Source: Caryophanales bacterium UBA6865
Lineage (GTDB): Bacteria > Bacillota_I > Bacilli_A > RFN20 > CAG-826
DNA length: 64,000 nucleotides
Direction: 5' to 3'
Assembly (NCBI GenBank): GCA_002449265.1
Contig: DKCV01000022.1
Location: 62,001-126,000 of the forward strand
This document shows positions 37,730 to 46,338 of the stretch, piece after piece; within the stretch, counting starts at the first letter, position 1; each line of letters starts with the position of its first letter. Both the position numbers and the translations under genes were made by a program. The notes below the pieces were generated by a model. The model was not told where the DNA came from and searched no databases. It saw only the letters and a list, made by a program, of their open reading frames with translations.

Positions 37730-38140
37730 TTTAAGCGTTTCTTGTTCATGAAGATAACGCATTATCATCGTAAAAGCGGTATGTTTTGTTGAATATATGA
37801 ACATCGTAAGTATTTTTCTACGATTTAAGATTGATAAAACGAGATTGGGGTATCATGGTGAAAACGGTCCAGTTTTTTGTCCACAGCCCCTCCCTTCTTT
37901 TCGATATAGTAAAAAACAATACGCTATTTTGCAAAAAAAGCTTCGTTTTTCTTAAAAGATTGTTTCTTTGAGGTAGCATGGGCTAGGAATCCCTTGGATA
38001 AAAATATTCTCTTATTGCGATCAAAAAAGAATGGAAGTTCAAAACAAATATGACAAATAGAAAAGAAGCGTAACATCAAAGAACGAACACAAGCAAGCAC
38101 TCTACTAACCCTTCCGCTTGAGTGAGCGTATTGAAAACAT
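37730..38140. other. Gene-free, AT-rich region between the DUF3990 locus and ATPase C
   Basis: About 410 bp. A minus-strand frame (37924-38187) reads into the ATPase C 3' end but its product (Cys/Phe/Arg-rich, no RBS) is not convincing. CATCGTAA occurs twice, 36 bp apart (37766 and 37802), with CTACGAT nearby. No terminator was recognised. Confidence 0.35.
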
Positions 38141-39355
38141 CTAAATTTCTTTGAGAGCACTCTCATTGAGCAAGAAATCGAAAACATGTAGCATTTTGTA
38201 GCCTTTTTCCAAACGAATCAGTGGGTTATTATCCATGGTTATCACAATCTTTTTATACCCATCGTCGAGCCCTCCGAAAGCGGAAATTTCTCGTTCTTTC
38301 GTTTTTGGATTTTCAATTGATAATGAAACCTGAATGTAATATAAGTCATCGTGCGTTCTAGCCACGAAGTCGATTTCTTTGGACGCGTTTTTGCCGATAT
38401 CCACAATGTAGTTTCTTCGGATAAGTTCTAAATAAACAATGTTTTCCAAAATATGCGTCATTTCAATTTGCCGAAATCCAATTCTCTGGTTTCGTAAACC
38501 CATATCGCATACGAAATACTTGTTTAGCGTTTTTAGATACTCTTTTCCTTTTAAATCGAAGCGAGTTGCTTTATAAAACAAAAACGAATCACAAATGTAT
38601 TTGAGATAATTCGCGATTGTCTCATTATCAACCGTTTTGTGGCCATTTGATTTTAGAGTGTTTGCAATCTTGTTTGGAGAAACCGAACACCCTATTTGAG
38701 AAGAAAGAAGTTCTAATAAGGAAGAGAAAAGCCCCTCATCGCGTATGTGGTTTTTCTCGATGATATCTTTGAAGCCGATTGTTTCGTTTAGCATCTTTAG
38801 ATATTCGACTTTTTCATAGTCTTTTTCTAAAGTGGAGATATATGGCATCCCGCCATAGAGGATATATTCGTTAAATGCCTTTTGTTTGTTTCCGCCACGA
38901 TTTTCGTAAAATTCTTTAAAAGATAAAGGGTATACGGGGATTTCAATCCCTCTTCCCCTTAATTTTGTGTTGATGTTGCTCGACAAAAGCTTCGAATTCG
39001 ATCCTGTGATATACAAATCCGAATTAAAATCCGTTTTGATGCCATTAACGACATCTTCAAAGCCGTCTATCGTTTGAATTTCATCGATAAAAATGTAGTA
39101 TTTCTCATCATCTTTGATATTACTTTGCACATATTTATATAGAGCGTCAGAATTCCTTAAGGATTCGTTTTTCTTCGACTCAAGGTTAATCAAAATAATA
39201 TGGTTTTTATCGACCCCATGGTTCAAAAGATATTGATAATAAATGCTGAAAAGAAGATAGGATTTTCCGCATCTTCTGATGCCGGTGATAATCTTGGCGA
39301 TGTCTTTATCTTTATAATCGATAAGCTTCTCTAGTAATAAATCTCTACGAATCAT
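38141..39355 (-). CDS. AAA ATPase with DUF4143 domain (ATPase C)
   Basis: 404 residues. Walker A GIRRCGKS (25-32), Walker B YYIFIDEIQ, sensor LYITGSNSKLL, arginine-rich RGRGIEIPVYPLSFKEFY, middle winged-helix region, and C-terminal nuclease-like EIDFVA...YYIQVS. AGAGGG lies 8 nt before the ATG. It is a paralogue of the gene at 26400 (both open with IITGIRRCGKSYLL) but has a completely different upstream repeat set. The three 33-bp-spaced repeats lie 99-178 bp upstream of the start codon. Confidence 0.9.
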   Translation of the reverse strand: MIRRDLLLEKLIDYKDKDIAKIITGIRRCGKSYLLFSIYYQYLLNHGVDKNHIILINLESKKNESLRNSDALYKYVQSNIKDDEKYYIFIDEIQTIDGFEDVVNGIKTDFNSDLYITGSNSKLLSSNINTKLRGRGIEIPVYPLSFKEFYENRGGNKQKAFNEYILYGGMPYISTLEKDYEKVEYLKMLNETIGFKDIIEKNHIRDEGLFSSLLELLSSQIGCSVSPNKIANTLKSNGHKTVDNETIANYLKYICDSFLFYKATRFDLKGKEYLKTLNKYFVCDMGLRNQRIGFRQIEMTHILENIVYLELIRRNYIVDIGKNASKEIDFVARTHDDLYYIQVSLSIENPKTKEREISAFGGLDDGYKKIVITMDNNPLIRLEKGYKMLHVFDFLLNESALKEI

Positions 39356-39453
39356 ATGCGTACCCTCTTTCTTATTCCAACCGCAAAACTTTTATAAACA
39401 AATACTTTTACGGATTTTTAGCAATGGTAGTGCGGTTTACCAAAGGACGATTT

Positions 39454-39533
39454 TTGGAAAAATGCCCTTTTATGCTCAAATATTTATTGGAAAAATACCC
39501 AAAACGAAGATAAAAAGTATTGGAAAAATACCA
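39454..39533. repeat. Triple 33-bp-period repeat upstream of ATPase C
   Basis: TTGGAAAAATGCCC, TTGGAAAAATACCC and TTGGAAAAATACCA start at 39454, 39487 and 39520, exactly 33 bp apart, with unrelated sequence between. In the ATPase C direction the unit reads GGTATTTTTCCAA. Three copies at this spacing also precede the genes at 42219 and 43909, with different unit sequences. A plus-strand frame (39462-39674) runs through the repeats but is probably chance. Confidence 0.85.
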
Positions 39534-39677
39534 GATGCGGAAGTTTTGCGGAAACATCTAAGCATTAAGAAGTTCCGTGAATTGATGCTGCTAAAACGGA
39601 CAAGAAATGGCCAAAAATTAGCCCTGTGTCCACTTGCGAAAACGGGATCAGCCGAAAAGCACTTTTCTTGGTAGAGC

Positions 39678-39714
39678 AAGTTAACAAAATTAGCGGTGAT
39701 GTTATTTGTTAATC
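39678..39714. repeat. 37-bp repeat, copy at the 3' end of the HipA-like gene
   Basis: Two 17-bp blocks, AAGTTAACAAAATTAGC and GATGTTATTTGTTAATC, separated by 3 bases (GGT). Both blocks are identical to the copy at 41026-41062, in the same orientation. It contains the kinase stop codon, so it also encodes the last residues of the protein. Within it TTAACAAA and TTTGTTAA form a dyad. Confidence 0.85.
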
Positions 39715-41009
39715 TCTTTCATTATGTCGCTATATCTAAACAATATGTAATTTCCAACCGATTGGAAATCAATATCGATATCAAGACTAATTTCACGATG
39801 GATTGACTCTAATAAATCTAAATTAATCTTAGGAAATTCAATTTCCTTTAACCCCTTTTTGATTTTCTTTGATTTTCTTATTGTTTTTAAGAAGAAATTT
39901 AAAAATCCTTCTTGTTCGTCAGCGATTAAAGCAGTGGCCCTGCTGATCAAACATAGGTTATCATCGTAATTAGGAGCTAGAGAGATTATCTCCCCGGTTT
40001 TTCTATTCCTAAGTATTCCGCAATTCTCGTTATGCCTATCAATGTTATTCAAAGTAACGTCAAAAGCAATGAGTCTTAGGTAATCTAAGGCAATGTTATG
40101 ATTGATTTTATTCAGGGTTTCATAAATAAATTCAATGTCTTCATTGTCTCCGACTAAAGACACCATTGGCTCAAAATTGACGCCTTTAGCGAAATTGTTT
40201 GTCCTTATGTACTTACTCTCGATTTCGTAATGGGCTGTTGGTAAATTCAATTTTTCAAATAGACGCGAATAAAACACTTCCGAATACCTTTCAAACGTTG
40301 ATCCGACTTTATATAGCCACCAATCCCCATTGATATTTCTCCATCCTTTTTCATAGCTTCCGTTTGTAGTTAATTCGGGCGTTAAGATAAGTCTTTTTGG
40401 ATAAATGGTTATAATTCCTTTTAAGGCTGTATCAAAAAAGATGTCGTTATTAAATGAAATATCTTCGTATTTTAGCTTGCTATGCTTTGGCTTAAACCAG
40501 TAATTATCGCTAATGGATGCGGCATAGGAGCATAAAGACACTAGCGTATCGTCTTTGACGTTTATGTTTAGCACCTTTCTTAGTAATCTCGAATTTGTTC
40601 TTCCGCTATCGATGGACCTACTTTTTAGAAATTCAGTGATGGATTTTGTTCTTTTTATGACTAGCGGACATAATTTATTAATCGAAGAAACTAGCACCCC
40701 TTTATTAAATTCTGCCGTAACTTTATTTCCTGACATGACATAACCGGTGTATTCTTTGGCAAATGTCGATAATCCAATCTCTTTATTTCCGTTACTTAGT
40801 AATTGCTTTATGTCTTTCTCAATTGTTTTTCTCTCTTCTATTTGTTTTTTGATTGTATTAACTTCCGCCTCATTTAACTTAATGGAGTAGTTCTTTCCGT
40901 TTTCCCGATATTGGTGATAAAAATAGACATTATTCTTAATTGTTTTTTGATAGACATTGCCTTTTGGCAATTCGTTTTTCCTATGTAACAAATCAAATAA
41001 TGTATCCAT
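39702..41009 (-). CDS. HipA-like serine/threonine kinase
   Basis: 435 residues. The central region has the nucleotide-binding pattern TTNGSYEKGWRNINGDWWLYKVG and FERYSEVFYSRLFEKL, then the catalytic motif NNIDRHNENCGILRN and the metal-binding APNYDDN, as in HipA/CtkA-like kinases. HipA toxins phosphorylate glutamyl-tRNA synthetase; the target here is unknown. No HipB antitoxin gene is adjacent, unless the N-terminal ~150 residues or a distant gene do that job. The ATG lies 6 nt after a -10 element, with no RBS, so the mRNA is probably leaderless. A 37-bp dyad repeat sits at both ends of the gene. Confidence 0.8.
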   Translation of the reverse strand: MDTLFDLLHRKNELPKGNVYQKTIKNNVYFYHQYRENGKNYSIKLNEAEVNTIKKQIEERKTIEKDIKQLLSNGNKEIGLSTFAKEYTGYVMSGNKVTAEFNKGVLVSSINKLCPLVIKRTKSITEFLKSRSIDSGRTNSRLLRKVLNINVKDDTLVSLCSYAASISDNYWFKPKHSKLKYEDISFNNDIFFDTALKGIITIYPKRLILTPELTTNGSYEKGWRNINGDWWLYKVGSTFERYSEVFYSRLFEKLNLPTAHYEIESKYIRTNNFAKGVNFEPMVSLVGDNEDIEFIYETLNKINHNIALDYLRLIAFDVTLNNIDRHNENCGILRNRKTGEIISLAPNYDDNLCLISRATALIADEQEGFLNFFLKTIRKSKKIKKGLKEIEFPKINLDLLESIHREISLDIDIDFQSVGNYILFRYSDIMKEINK

Positions 41010-41015
41010 GGGGGG

Positions 41016-41062
41016 ATTGTATTAAAAGTTAACAAAATTAGCAAGGATGTTATTTGTTAATC
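41016..41062 (-). promoter_or_regulatory. Leaderless promoter of the HipA-like gene embedded in 37-bp repeat copy
   Basis: On the minus strand TTGCTA (41044-41039) and TACAAT (41021-41016) are 17 bp apart, and six C residues separate the -10 from the ATG, so transcription should begin at the start codon. The 37-bp repeat (41026-41062; two 17-bp blocks around AAG) covers the -35 and most of the spacer, the usual site for a repressor. Confidence 0.65.
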
Positions 41063-41294
41063 GATGAATAATTCCGTAATTGATAATGTAATAACCTTTA
41101 GGAGATACTAAAACAATTAAGCAGAGGATCAAACACAAAAGCCCGCAAGGATTTCATGCTGGATTACTAGAAATTAGTCTAATAAATCATCCATATTTCC
41201 AAGTCAAAATATTACTTTTTTTGATAAAGGGGTAATGAAGGAATTTTGCTTGGTTTAACGAATGAGAAACTCGTATTTATCGGCAAATACACAG

Positions 41295-41717
41295 TCAAAT
41301 TTTATAGTATTTTGCGTATTTGCCCCCTTGGATCATTTGGATTTTGTGGTTGCTTGAAAGTTCTCGCAACGACTTTTCTATCGTTGTTCTTGATAGGCTA
41401 ACAAGAACTTCCTCAATTTCCGATTTTGTTATTGGTTCTTTTGAATCATTAATGACCCGAAGCACTTTATCGTAAGAAAGCCCTGGCATGGAATTAGTCT
41501 CGATAATGTACGTCGTTTTCTTGTATGCTTCTTTTAAGCACTCAAGCATAAAATGGACGAAATATTCGTAGTTGTTATTCCCTTCGTTCCAACCGATTGA
41601 GGATTTTTCCAAAGAAGAATAATAGGCATCGACATGATTCAAAATTACATAGGAAAGGGAATAATATTGGTCGACGTCATAGCCGTATTTTAAAGTATGT
41701 GGTGGTTGAATCCGATT
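41295..41717 (-). pseudogene. Fic-family protein, C-terminal remnant
   Basis: The frame is open from 41717 (a TAA lies just upstream) for ~140 codons. It reads YGYDVDQYYSLSYVIL...DAYYSSLEKSSIGWNEG...FVHFMLECLKEAYK, the segment after the catalytic motif in Fic AMP-transferases, followed by a winged helix (ITKSEIEEVL...TTIEKSLRELSS) and the end GGKYAKYYKI. The catalytic HPFxDGNGR motif and everything before it are missing and are not found upstream. It is a truncated, presumably inactive gene. Confidence 0.75.
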
Positions 41718-41755
41718 TTAATTGCATATTCTTGGCGAAATATGTGCAATTAAAA
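41716..41755. repeat. Inverted repeat with TGCAATTAA arms at the Fic remnant breakpoint
   Basis: TTTTAATTGCATAT and ATATGTGCAATTAAAA are near-perfect inverted arms around ~10 bases. The arm core GTGCAATTAA is the same as in the repeats at 43802-43885. It lies exactly where the Fic frame is cut off. Confidence 0.6.
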
Positions 41756-41909
41756 TTAAATTTATGATGATATCTTTGCAAATCAGCACTGCTTTAATTC
41801 TATTAGTCAAAAAAGCATAGATATCAAAAATAGATGTACGTTATTAAAAGCTTAACCTTATTGATGAGGGGATATTTGAGGAAATCGGGGAATGTTTTGA
41901 GGGGAATTC

Positions 41910-42059
41910 ATGGATAAATTCTCCGAATTCTTTCGTAATTCCATTCCCTCTGGAAGTACATCATGGCAAAAAACGAACGGCAAATACGTTGAATCAGCTT
42001 TCAAAAGCCAATCACAATTAACTAGCCTCGATGGTTCTAACGGAACTTGGCAACAATAA
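41910..42059 (+). CDS. Small hypothetical protein (49 aa)
   Basis: ATG at 41910 with GAGGGG 5-6 nt upstream, an in-frame stop just before it, and TAA at 42057. The product starts MDKFSEFFRNSIPSG and ends GTWQQ; it is polar, Ser/Gln-rich, without a membrane segment, and not recognised. A good RBS favours a real gene; the lack of any family match and the decayed surroundings leave doubt. Confidence 0.35.
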   Translation: MDKFSEFFRNSIPSGSTSWQKTNGKYVESAFKSQSQLTSLDGSNGTWQQ

Positions 42060-42119
42060 AAGCGGCCAATCTTCCCACCTACTTTATTCCCTAATCACTA
42101 CATAACGCACACACAAAAA

Positions 42120-42201
42120 GGAAGTTTTGTGAAATTAGCATGCCAAAACGATGGAAGTTCTGTGAAATAATATCTAAAATATTATGGAAGTTTTGTGAAA
42201 T
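42120..42201. repeat. Triple 33-bp-period repeat upstream of ATPase D
   Basis: GGAAGTTTTGTGAAAT at 42120 and 42186 and GGAAGTTCTGTGAAAT at 42153, exactly 33 bp apart. The last copy ends 17 bp before the ATPase D start codon. Confidence 0.9.
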
Positions 42202-42218
42202 ATAAGGAATGAAGACAC

Positions 42219-43616
42219 ATGATTACTGAATTAGACGAATACGAATTGGCCTTAGAAAGTGGCTTTTATCTAGAAAGAGACTGCTATTCAAAACTACTTT
42301 CTTGGAAAGCCAACAGAGCGAGGAAACATGTTGCTTGTTTCTTAAAAGGCGCAAGAAGAGTTGGGAAGTCCGTCCTTGCTTTAGAACTCGCCCACAAAGA
42401 GTATCGGTCTTTTATAAAAATATCGTTTGATAAAGCGTCTACTGCTATTAAAAATCTTTTTCTCGATTCTCTTGACGACCTTGATTACTTTTATGATCAG
42501 ATCATGGTTGCCTATGGCAAAATGCTATATTCAGGAGAATCGTTGATTATTTTAGATGAAATCCAATTGTTTAAACCAGCAAGACAAGCCATAAAAACGC
42601 TTCTCCTTGATGGCCGTTATGATATTTTGGAAACCGGTTCGCTTGCCTCTATCGTAAAAGCAAGCGATGAAGAAGAGAATTATTTATTGCCAAGCGAAGA
42701 GGATACCATCGAAGTTCATCCGCTTAGTTTTTCTGAATTTTTGAAAAACGACAAGCAAGAAATAATGATTCAACTACTAAGTGACTGTGCGAAAAAGAAT
42801 AAGCCATTAAACGCAGCGTATAGAAATATTTACCGCAAATTTAAGGAATATTTAATCGTAGGTGGGATGCCTAAACCAATACGCGTTTATTTACAAACTA
42901 AAGACTTTCGCGAAGCTGAAATAGAAAAGCAATCGATTATCTCCTTATATAAAGATGATTTGGCAAAGCAAAAAAGAGTAAATTCAAACTACGCTTTATC
43001 TATTTTGGAACTAATACCAAGCGAACTATCACACCACGATAGTCATTTTCATTATTCTCATATTGGCGAAAGCGCTCGAGAAAGGGATTATGGTGCCCCC
43101 ATGAAGTGGTTAAGCGATGCCGATATTGTTACTTTGTCTTACCCAGTAAACGAGCCATCGCCGCTTCCTTTATTAACGCTGAATCCAATAGAATTTAAAG
43201 CCTATCTCCTTGATACGGGTTTGCTATATTCTCTAACATACTCAAATTCAGTCCATGATGAATTGTTCTATAAGCGGCTTTTACTCGATAGACTTCATAT
43301 CAATGAAGGAATGTTTATTGAAAACTATGTAGCGCAGGCATTACGTCACAAAGGGAACAAAGTTTGCTATTACATCAAAAGAGATAAGAAAACATATAAG
43401 ACAATCATGAAAATTGATTTCCTGTGTTTAAAAAATGGAAAAATTACTCCCATAGAAGCAAAATCATCAGACGATTACTCGCATGATTCATTAATCAAAT
43501 TTAAGAAAAAATTCCAGTCTTTGGTCAACCAAGGCATCATTTTGTATGATGGGGATATCAAAACGAAAGAAGGCATTATTTATTATCCGGTATTCATGCT
43601 CGACTGGTTGTTTTGA
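42219..43616 (+). CDS. AAA ATPase with DUF4143 domain (ATPase D)
   Basis: 465 residues. Walker A KGARRVGKS (~43-51), Walker B LIILDEIQLF, sensor ILETGSLASIV, HPLSFSEFL, a middle helical/winged-helix region, and a C-terminal nuclease-like core KIDFLCLKNGKITPIEAKSS with an intact E-x-K. AAGGA lies upstream of the ATG. It is more distant from ATPases B and C and closer in layout to ATPase E. The adjacent triple repeat is specific to this gene. Function is not known for this family; self-regulation through the winged helix is inferred. Confidence 0.88.
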   Translation: MITELDEYELALESGFYLERDCYSKLLSWKANRARKHVACFLKGARRVGKSVLALELAHKEYRSFIKISFDKASTAIKNLFLDSLDDLDYFYDQIMVAYGKMLYSGESLIILDEIQLFKPARQAIKTLLLDGRYDILETGSLASIVKASDEEENYLLPSEEDTIEVHPLSFSEFLKNDKQEIMIQLLSDCAKKNKPLNAAYRNIYRKFKEYLIVGGMPKPIRVYLQTKDFREAEIEKQSIISLYKDDLAKQKRVNSNYALSILELIPSELSHHDSHFHYSHIGESARERDYGAPMKWLSDADIVTLSYPVNEPSPLPLLTLNPIEFKAYLLDTGLLYSLTYSNSVHDELFYKRLLLDRLHINEGMFIENYVAQALRHKGNKVCYYIKRDKKTYKTIMKIDFLCLKNGKITPIEAKSSDDYSHDSLIKFKKKFQSLVNQGIILYDGDIKTKEGIIYYPVFMLDWLF

Positions 43617-43801
43617 TCAACACAAAGTTCTCAAATAGGCAATATAAATCACCGTGTTTGCTGAATTTCTTCATGAAAATTAGTTAATAATCTCATCGTT
43701 CTATCCTTGGTAGCTGTCATCTTGACGAAAGCACTGACCTTCCCTTCTTTTCCCTTGCTCCATAGTTAAATTGAAGTTGAAACACAAACTCTTGTTACCG
43801 C

Positions 43802-43885
43802 AAAAGGTGCAATTAATTAGTGTCTAAACATACAAAAAGGTGCAATTAATTAACATAAAAAGAGTGCTAAAAGGTGCAATTAATT
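43802..43885. repeat. Triple 33/34-bp-period repeat upstream of ATPase E
   Basis: AAAAGGTGCAATTAATT occurs perfectly at 43802, 43835 and 43869. The last copy ends 23 bp before the ATPase E start codon. The core GTGCAATTAA recurs as a dyad at 41716-41755. Confidence 0.92.
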
Positions 43886-43908
43886 GTAAACTATGTTTGG
43901 AGTTTGGT

Positions 43909-45273
43909 ATGGAAAGAAAGTATTTATCGAAATTAGTGGAGTGGCTTAGCGACCCATTTAGAAAGCCTTTAATGGTTTGGGGCGCGCGCCAAGTTGGAAA
44001 ATCCTATTTAATTAAGGATCTTTTCGCGGAGAGATATTTCAAAAATCGTTATATCTATGTTGATTGCAGAGAAGAACATCGCTTTGTCGATTTTTGTGAA
44101 AGCCACGTGAATGCTAAAGAAGTGCTAAATTGGCTCTCGCTAGATAGAGGGATTGATATTGACAAAAATACCTTACTCATTTTTGATGAAGCCCAAGAAT
44201 GCCTTCCGATTGTAACTTTAATGAAATATTTTTGCCAAGAATTCCGGGATATTCCGGTTATCGTCACCGGCTCTATGGTCAGAATAAAAATACAAAGAGA
44301 AAATAGAAAAAGAGGGATAGGGGATAAAAACAAATTCCTTTTTCCGATTGGCAAAATTAACCAGCTCACCATCTACCCAATGAATTTTGGAGAGTTTCTT
44401 CTGAACAAGAACAAAATCGTATACGACCGCGTTGTTGATGCCTTTCATAAAAAGATGGTTTTAGATGATCCCGCCCATAATAAAGCCATGGATATTTTCT
44501 ATGATTATTTGCTTACTGGGGGCATGCCTGAAGCGGTCGATGCCTATTTAAAAACAAATTCATTCCAAAAATCGAGGGAGATATTGAAGGATTTGTATGA
44601 CAACTATCTTGCTGATATGGATTTATATCAAGCTAGCCCAGAATCGGTCGTTCGGGCTAAAAAAATATTTGAGAATATCTATACGGAGCTGAATAAAGAA
44701 TCGAAAAACTTCAAATCTTCTTTGATTGAACAAAAATCAAAAAATAGGGACATGAGAAGCCCTATTGATTGGCTCTCTTTAGCGTTCCTAGTTTATAAAT
44801 CCTCATTAGTGAAAGAAAAAGTAACAACCCCGTTGATCGATTCTAACGAATCATTGTTCCGGCTTTATTTGTCTGATATCGGGATGTTCTCTTATCAAAG
44901 TGATGTAGAGGCGACGACATTTCTTTCCGAAGAAGGGAGAAACTCTCTTTCTGGCATATTTTTTGAAAATTACGTTGCTTCTGAAATTGTTGAATCGGGA
45001 TCGAAACTATTTTACTGGAAGGGAAAAGGGGAGTCGGAATTTGAATTCCTCCTTCAAAATAAAGGCAATATTATTCCGGTTGATGTAAAAAAGAATAAGG
45101 GAACACTCAACTCGCTAGAAAAGTTTAAAGAGCATAACAAATTTGCTTATGCTGTAAAGATTTCTAATAACAAATATGGTTTTAATGAGGAAAGAAAAAT
45201 CCTTACAATTCCTTATTATTGTGTTTTTGCTTTTATGGATTCTTTATCCAAAGGTACGTTCGAGCTACGCTAA
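43909..45273 (+). CDS. AAA ATPase with DUF4143 domain (ATPase E)
   Basis: 454 residues from the ATG at 43909 with GGAG 6 nt upstream; the frame is open further 5' but only through the repeat array. Walker A WGARQVGKSYLIKDL (~25-40), Walker B LLIFDEAQECL, sensor VIVTGSMVRI, YPMNFGEFL, and a C-terminal nuclease-like core FEFLLQNKGNIIPVDVKKNKG with D-x-K. Between them is a DUF4143-type region (MFSYQSDVEAT, GIFFENYVASEI). It lies in tandem with ATPase D, each with its own repeat array, so they are separate transcription units rather than an operon. Confidence 0.88.
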   Translation: MERKYLSKLVEWLSDPFRKPLMVWGARQVGKSYLIKDLFAERYFKNRYIYVDCREEHRFVDFCESHVNAKEVLNWLSLDRGIDIDKNTLLIFDEAQECLPIVTLMKYFCQEFRDIPVIVTGSMVRIKIQRENRKRGIGDKNKFLFPIGKINQLTIYPMNFGEFLLNKNKIVYDRVVDAFHKKMVLDDPAHNKAMDIFYDYLLTGGMPEAVDAYLKTNSFQKSREILKDLYDNYLADMDLYQASPESVVRAKKIFENIYTELNKESKNFKSSLIEQKSKNRDMRSPIDWLSLAFLVYKSSLVKEKVTTPLIDSNESLFRLYLSDIGMFSYQSDVEATTFLSEEGRNSLSGIFFENYVASEIVESGSKLFYWKGKGESEFEFLLQNKGNIIPVDVKKNKGTLNSLEKFKEHNKFAYAVKISNNKYGFNEERKILTIPYYCVFAFMDSLSKGTFELR

Positions 45274-45295
45274 GGCAAAACGATTCGTCTACTTT

Positions 45296-46192
45296 CTAAG
45301 ATTTTGCTAAATTGACAAGAAAGAAACCCACCATCTCACTAATGGCAATTTTAGATTCTTCTAGTTCAGGGAATAGAGACACAAACGCGTGGGGGAGCTT
45401 CTTTTTGCCTTCCATATCGAGAAAGATATTGTCGTTCTCATTGCTAGTTAACGCCTTCGCGTAGTTTCTACTGTAGTGTCTTAAGAAATCGCCTTTCCCT
45501 GTGACTAAAAAGCAAGGTGGAAGAGAAGCGATAATCTCAGGATTTTCGGGATTTAGGCAAGGATAAAAAGACGCTTTCTTATAGTTAGCCCCATAGACGA
45601 GTTTTGGTAAAAATATTCCAATAGAATCTAACTGTGTCGTATAAAACATGCCGCTGATTAACCCAAGCGCTTTAATTTCTGGAATGATGGAACCAATACT
45701 TCCCATCGCTTCAGCGATTTTAGGGTTTCTTTTCATCGCGGCTAGATAAAGGGATAAATAAGCGCCCGCGCTATCACCAAAAAGGATGATTTCTTTTGAA
45801 TTTTCTAATTCGCTAACCTTATTGATCCCAACGATAAGGGAGTGGAGGATTTCTTGAAATTTGGCTTCCGGGGCTAGAGGGTAATTAAGGCTATATACGA
45901 TAAATCCTTCTTTTGCGAATAAGACATTTGATGCACGGTTTTCTTCTTTCTTACCAAGAAGCAATCCGCCACCATGGATATTAATTAGAACACCTTTGAT
46001 TTCTTGATTAATGGGCTTAAGAACTTCCATTTTGTGACATGCTTTATTGTCACCAAAATAGTCAATGTTATCGACAAGAATAACGCCTTCTTTTAAAAGG
46101 TTTTCTTCATTAGGGACACCGCGTGAATTAAGCCAATCATCAAGTTGCTTTTCTTGCTTTTTGATTTGTTTTGCGATGAATTTTTCTAACAT
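45296..46192 (-). CDS. Alpha/beta hydrolase, acetyl-esterase/HSL family
   Basis: 298 residues with the oxyanion-hole motif NIHGGG, the nucleophile elbow GDSAGAY, a later Asp in TGKGDFLRH and the catalytic His in LPHAFVSLFPE. This is the hormone-sensitive-lipase family, which hydrolyses short-chain esters; removal of acetyl groups from glycans is possible next to glycosidase loci. AAGGA precedes the ATG. No signal peptide, so cytoplasmic. It ends 23 bp from the convergent ATPase E. Confidence 0.88.
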   Translation of the reverse strand: MLEKFIAKQIKKQEKQLDDWLNSRGVPNEENLLKEGVILVDNIDYFGDNKACHKMEVLKPINQEIKGVLINIHGGGLLLGKKEENRASNVLFAKEGFIVYSLNYPLAPEAKFQEILHSLIVGINKVSELENSKEIILFGDSAGAYLSLYLAAMKRNPKIAEAMGSIGSIIPEIKALGLISGMFYTTQLDSIGIFLPKLVYGANYKKASFYPCLNPENPEIIASLPPCFLVTGKGDFLRHYSRNYAKALTSNENDNIFLDMEGKKKLPHAFVSLFPELEESKIAISEMVGFFLVNLAKS

Positions 46193-46288
46193 AAAGCTAT
46201 CCTTTTTTCTTTCTTTAATTATAGGCGATTTGTATCGTTTTTATGATGAAAATCCGCGCAAAAACGGATTAAATGAATGAATAACCAT

Positions 46289-46316
46289 TAAAAAATCCCC
46301 ACTTTTGAAGTGGGGA
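46289..46316 (-). terminator. Intrinsic terminator of the MacB-like gene
   Basis: On the minus strand CCCCACTT-caaa-AGTGGGGATTTTTT follows the MacB-like gene by 23 bp. It separates that gene from the esterase gene. Confidence 0.9.
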
Positions 46317-46338
46317 CATTAGTCGAATTTGAATTGAT

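Noticed and set aside
37924..38187. 87-codon minus-strand frame downstream of ATPase C
   Set aside because: Overlaps the ATPase C 3' end in another frame, has no RBS and an odd Cys/Phe/Arg-rich composition.
39462..39674. 70-codon plus-strand frame through the ATPase C repeats
   Set aside because: It spans all three repeats, has no RBS, and matches nothing recognisable. It could be a relic of a lost plus-strand gene, but nothing supports this directly.
39454..43885. CRISPR arrays (three units with a 33-bp period)
   Set aside because: Only three units of 14-17 bp per array, no cas genes, repeat too short, and each array sits directly upstream of an ATPase gene; an operator array fits better.
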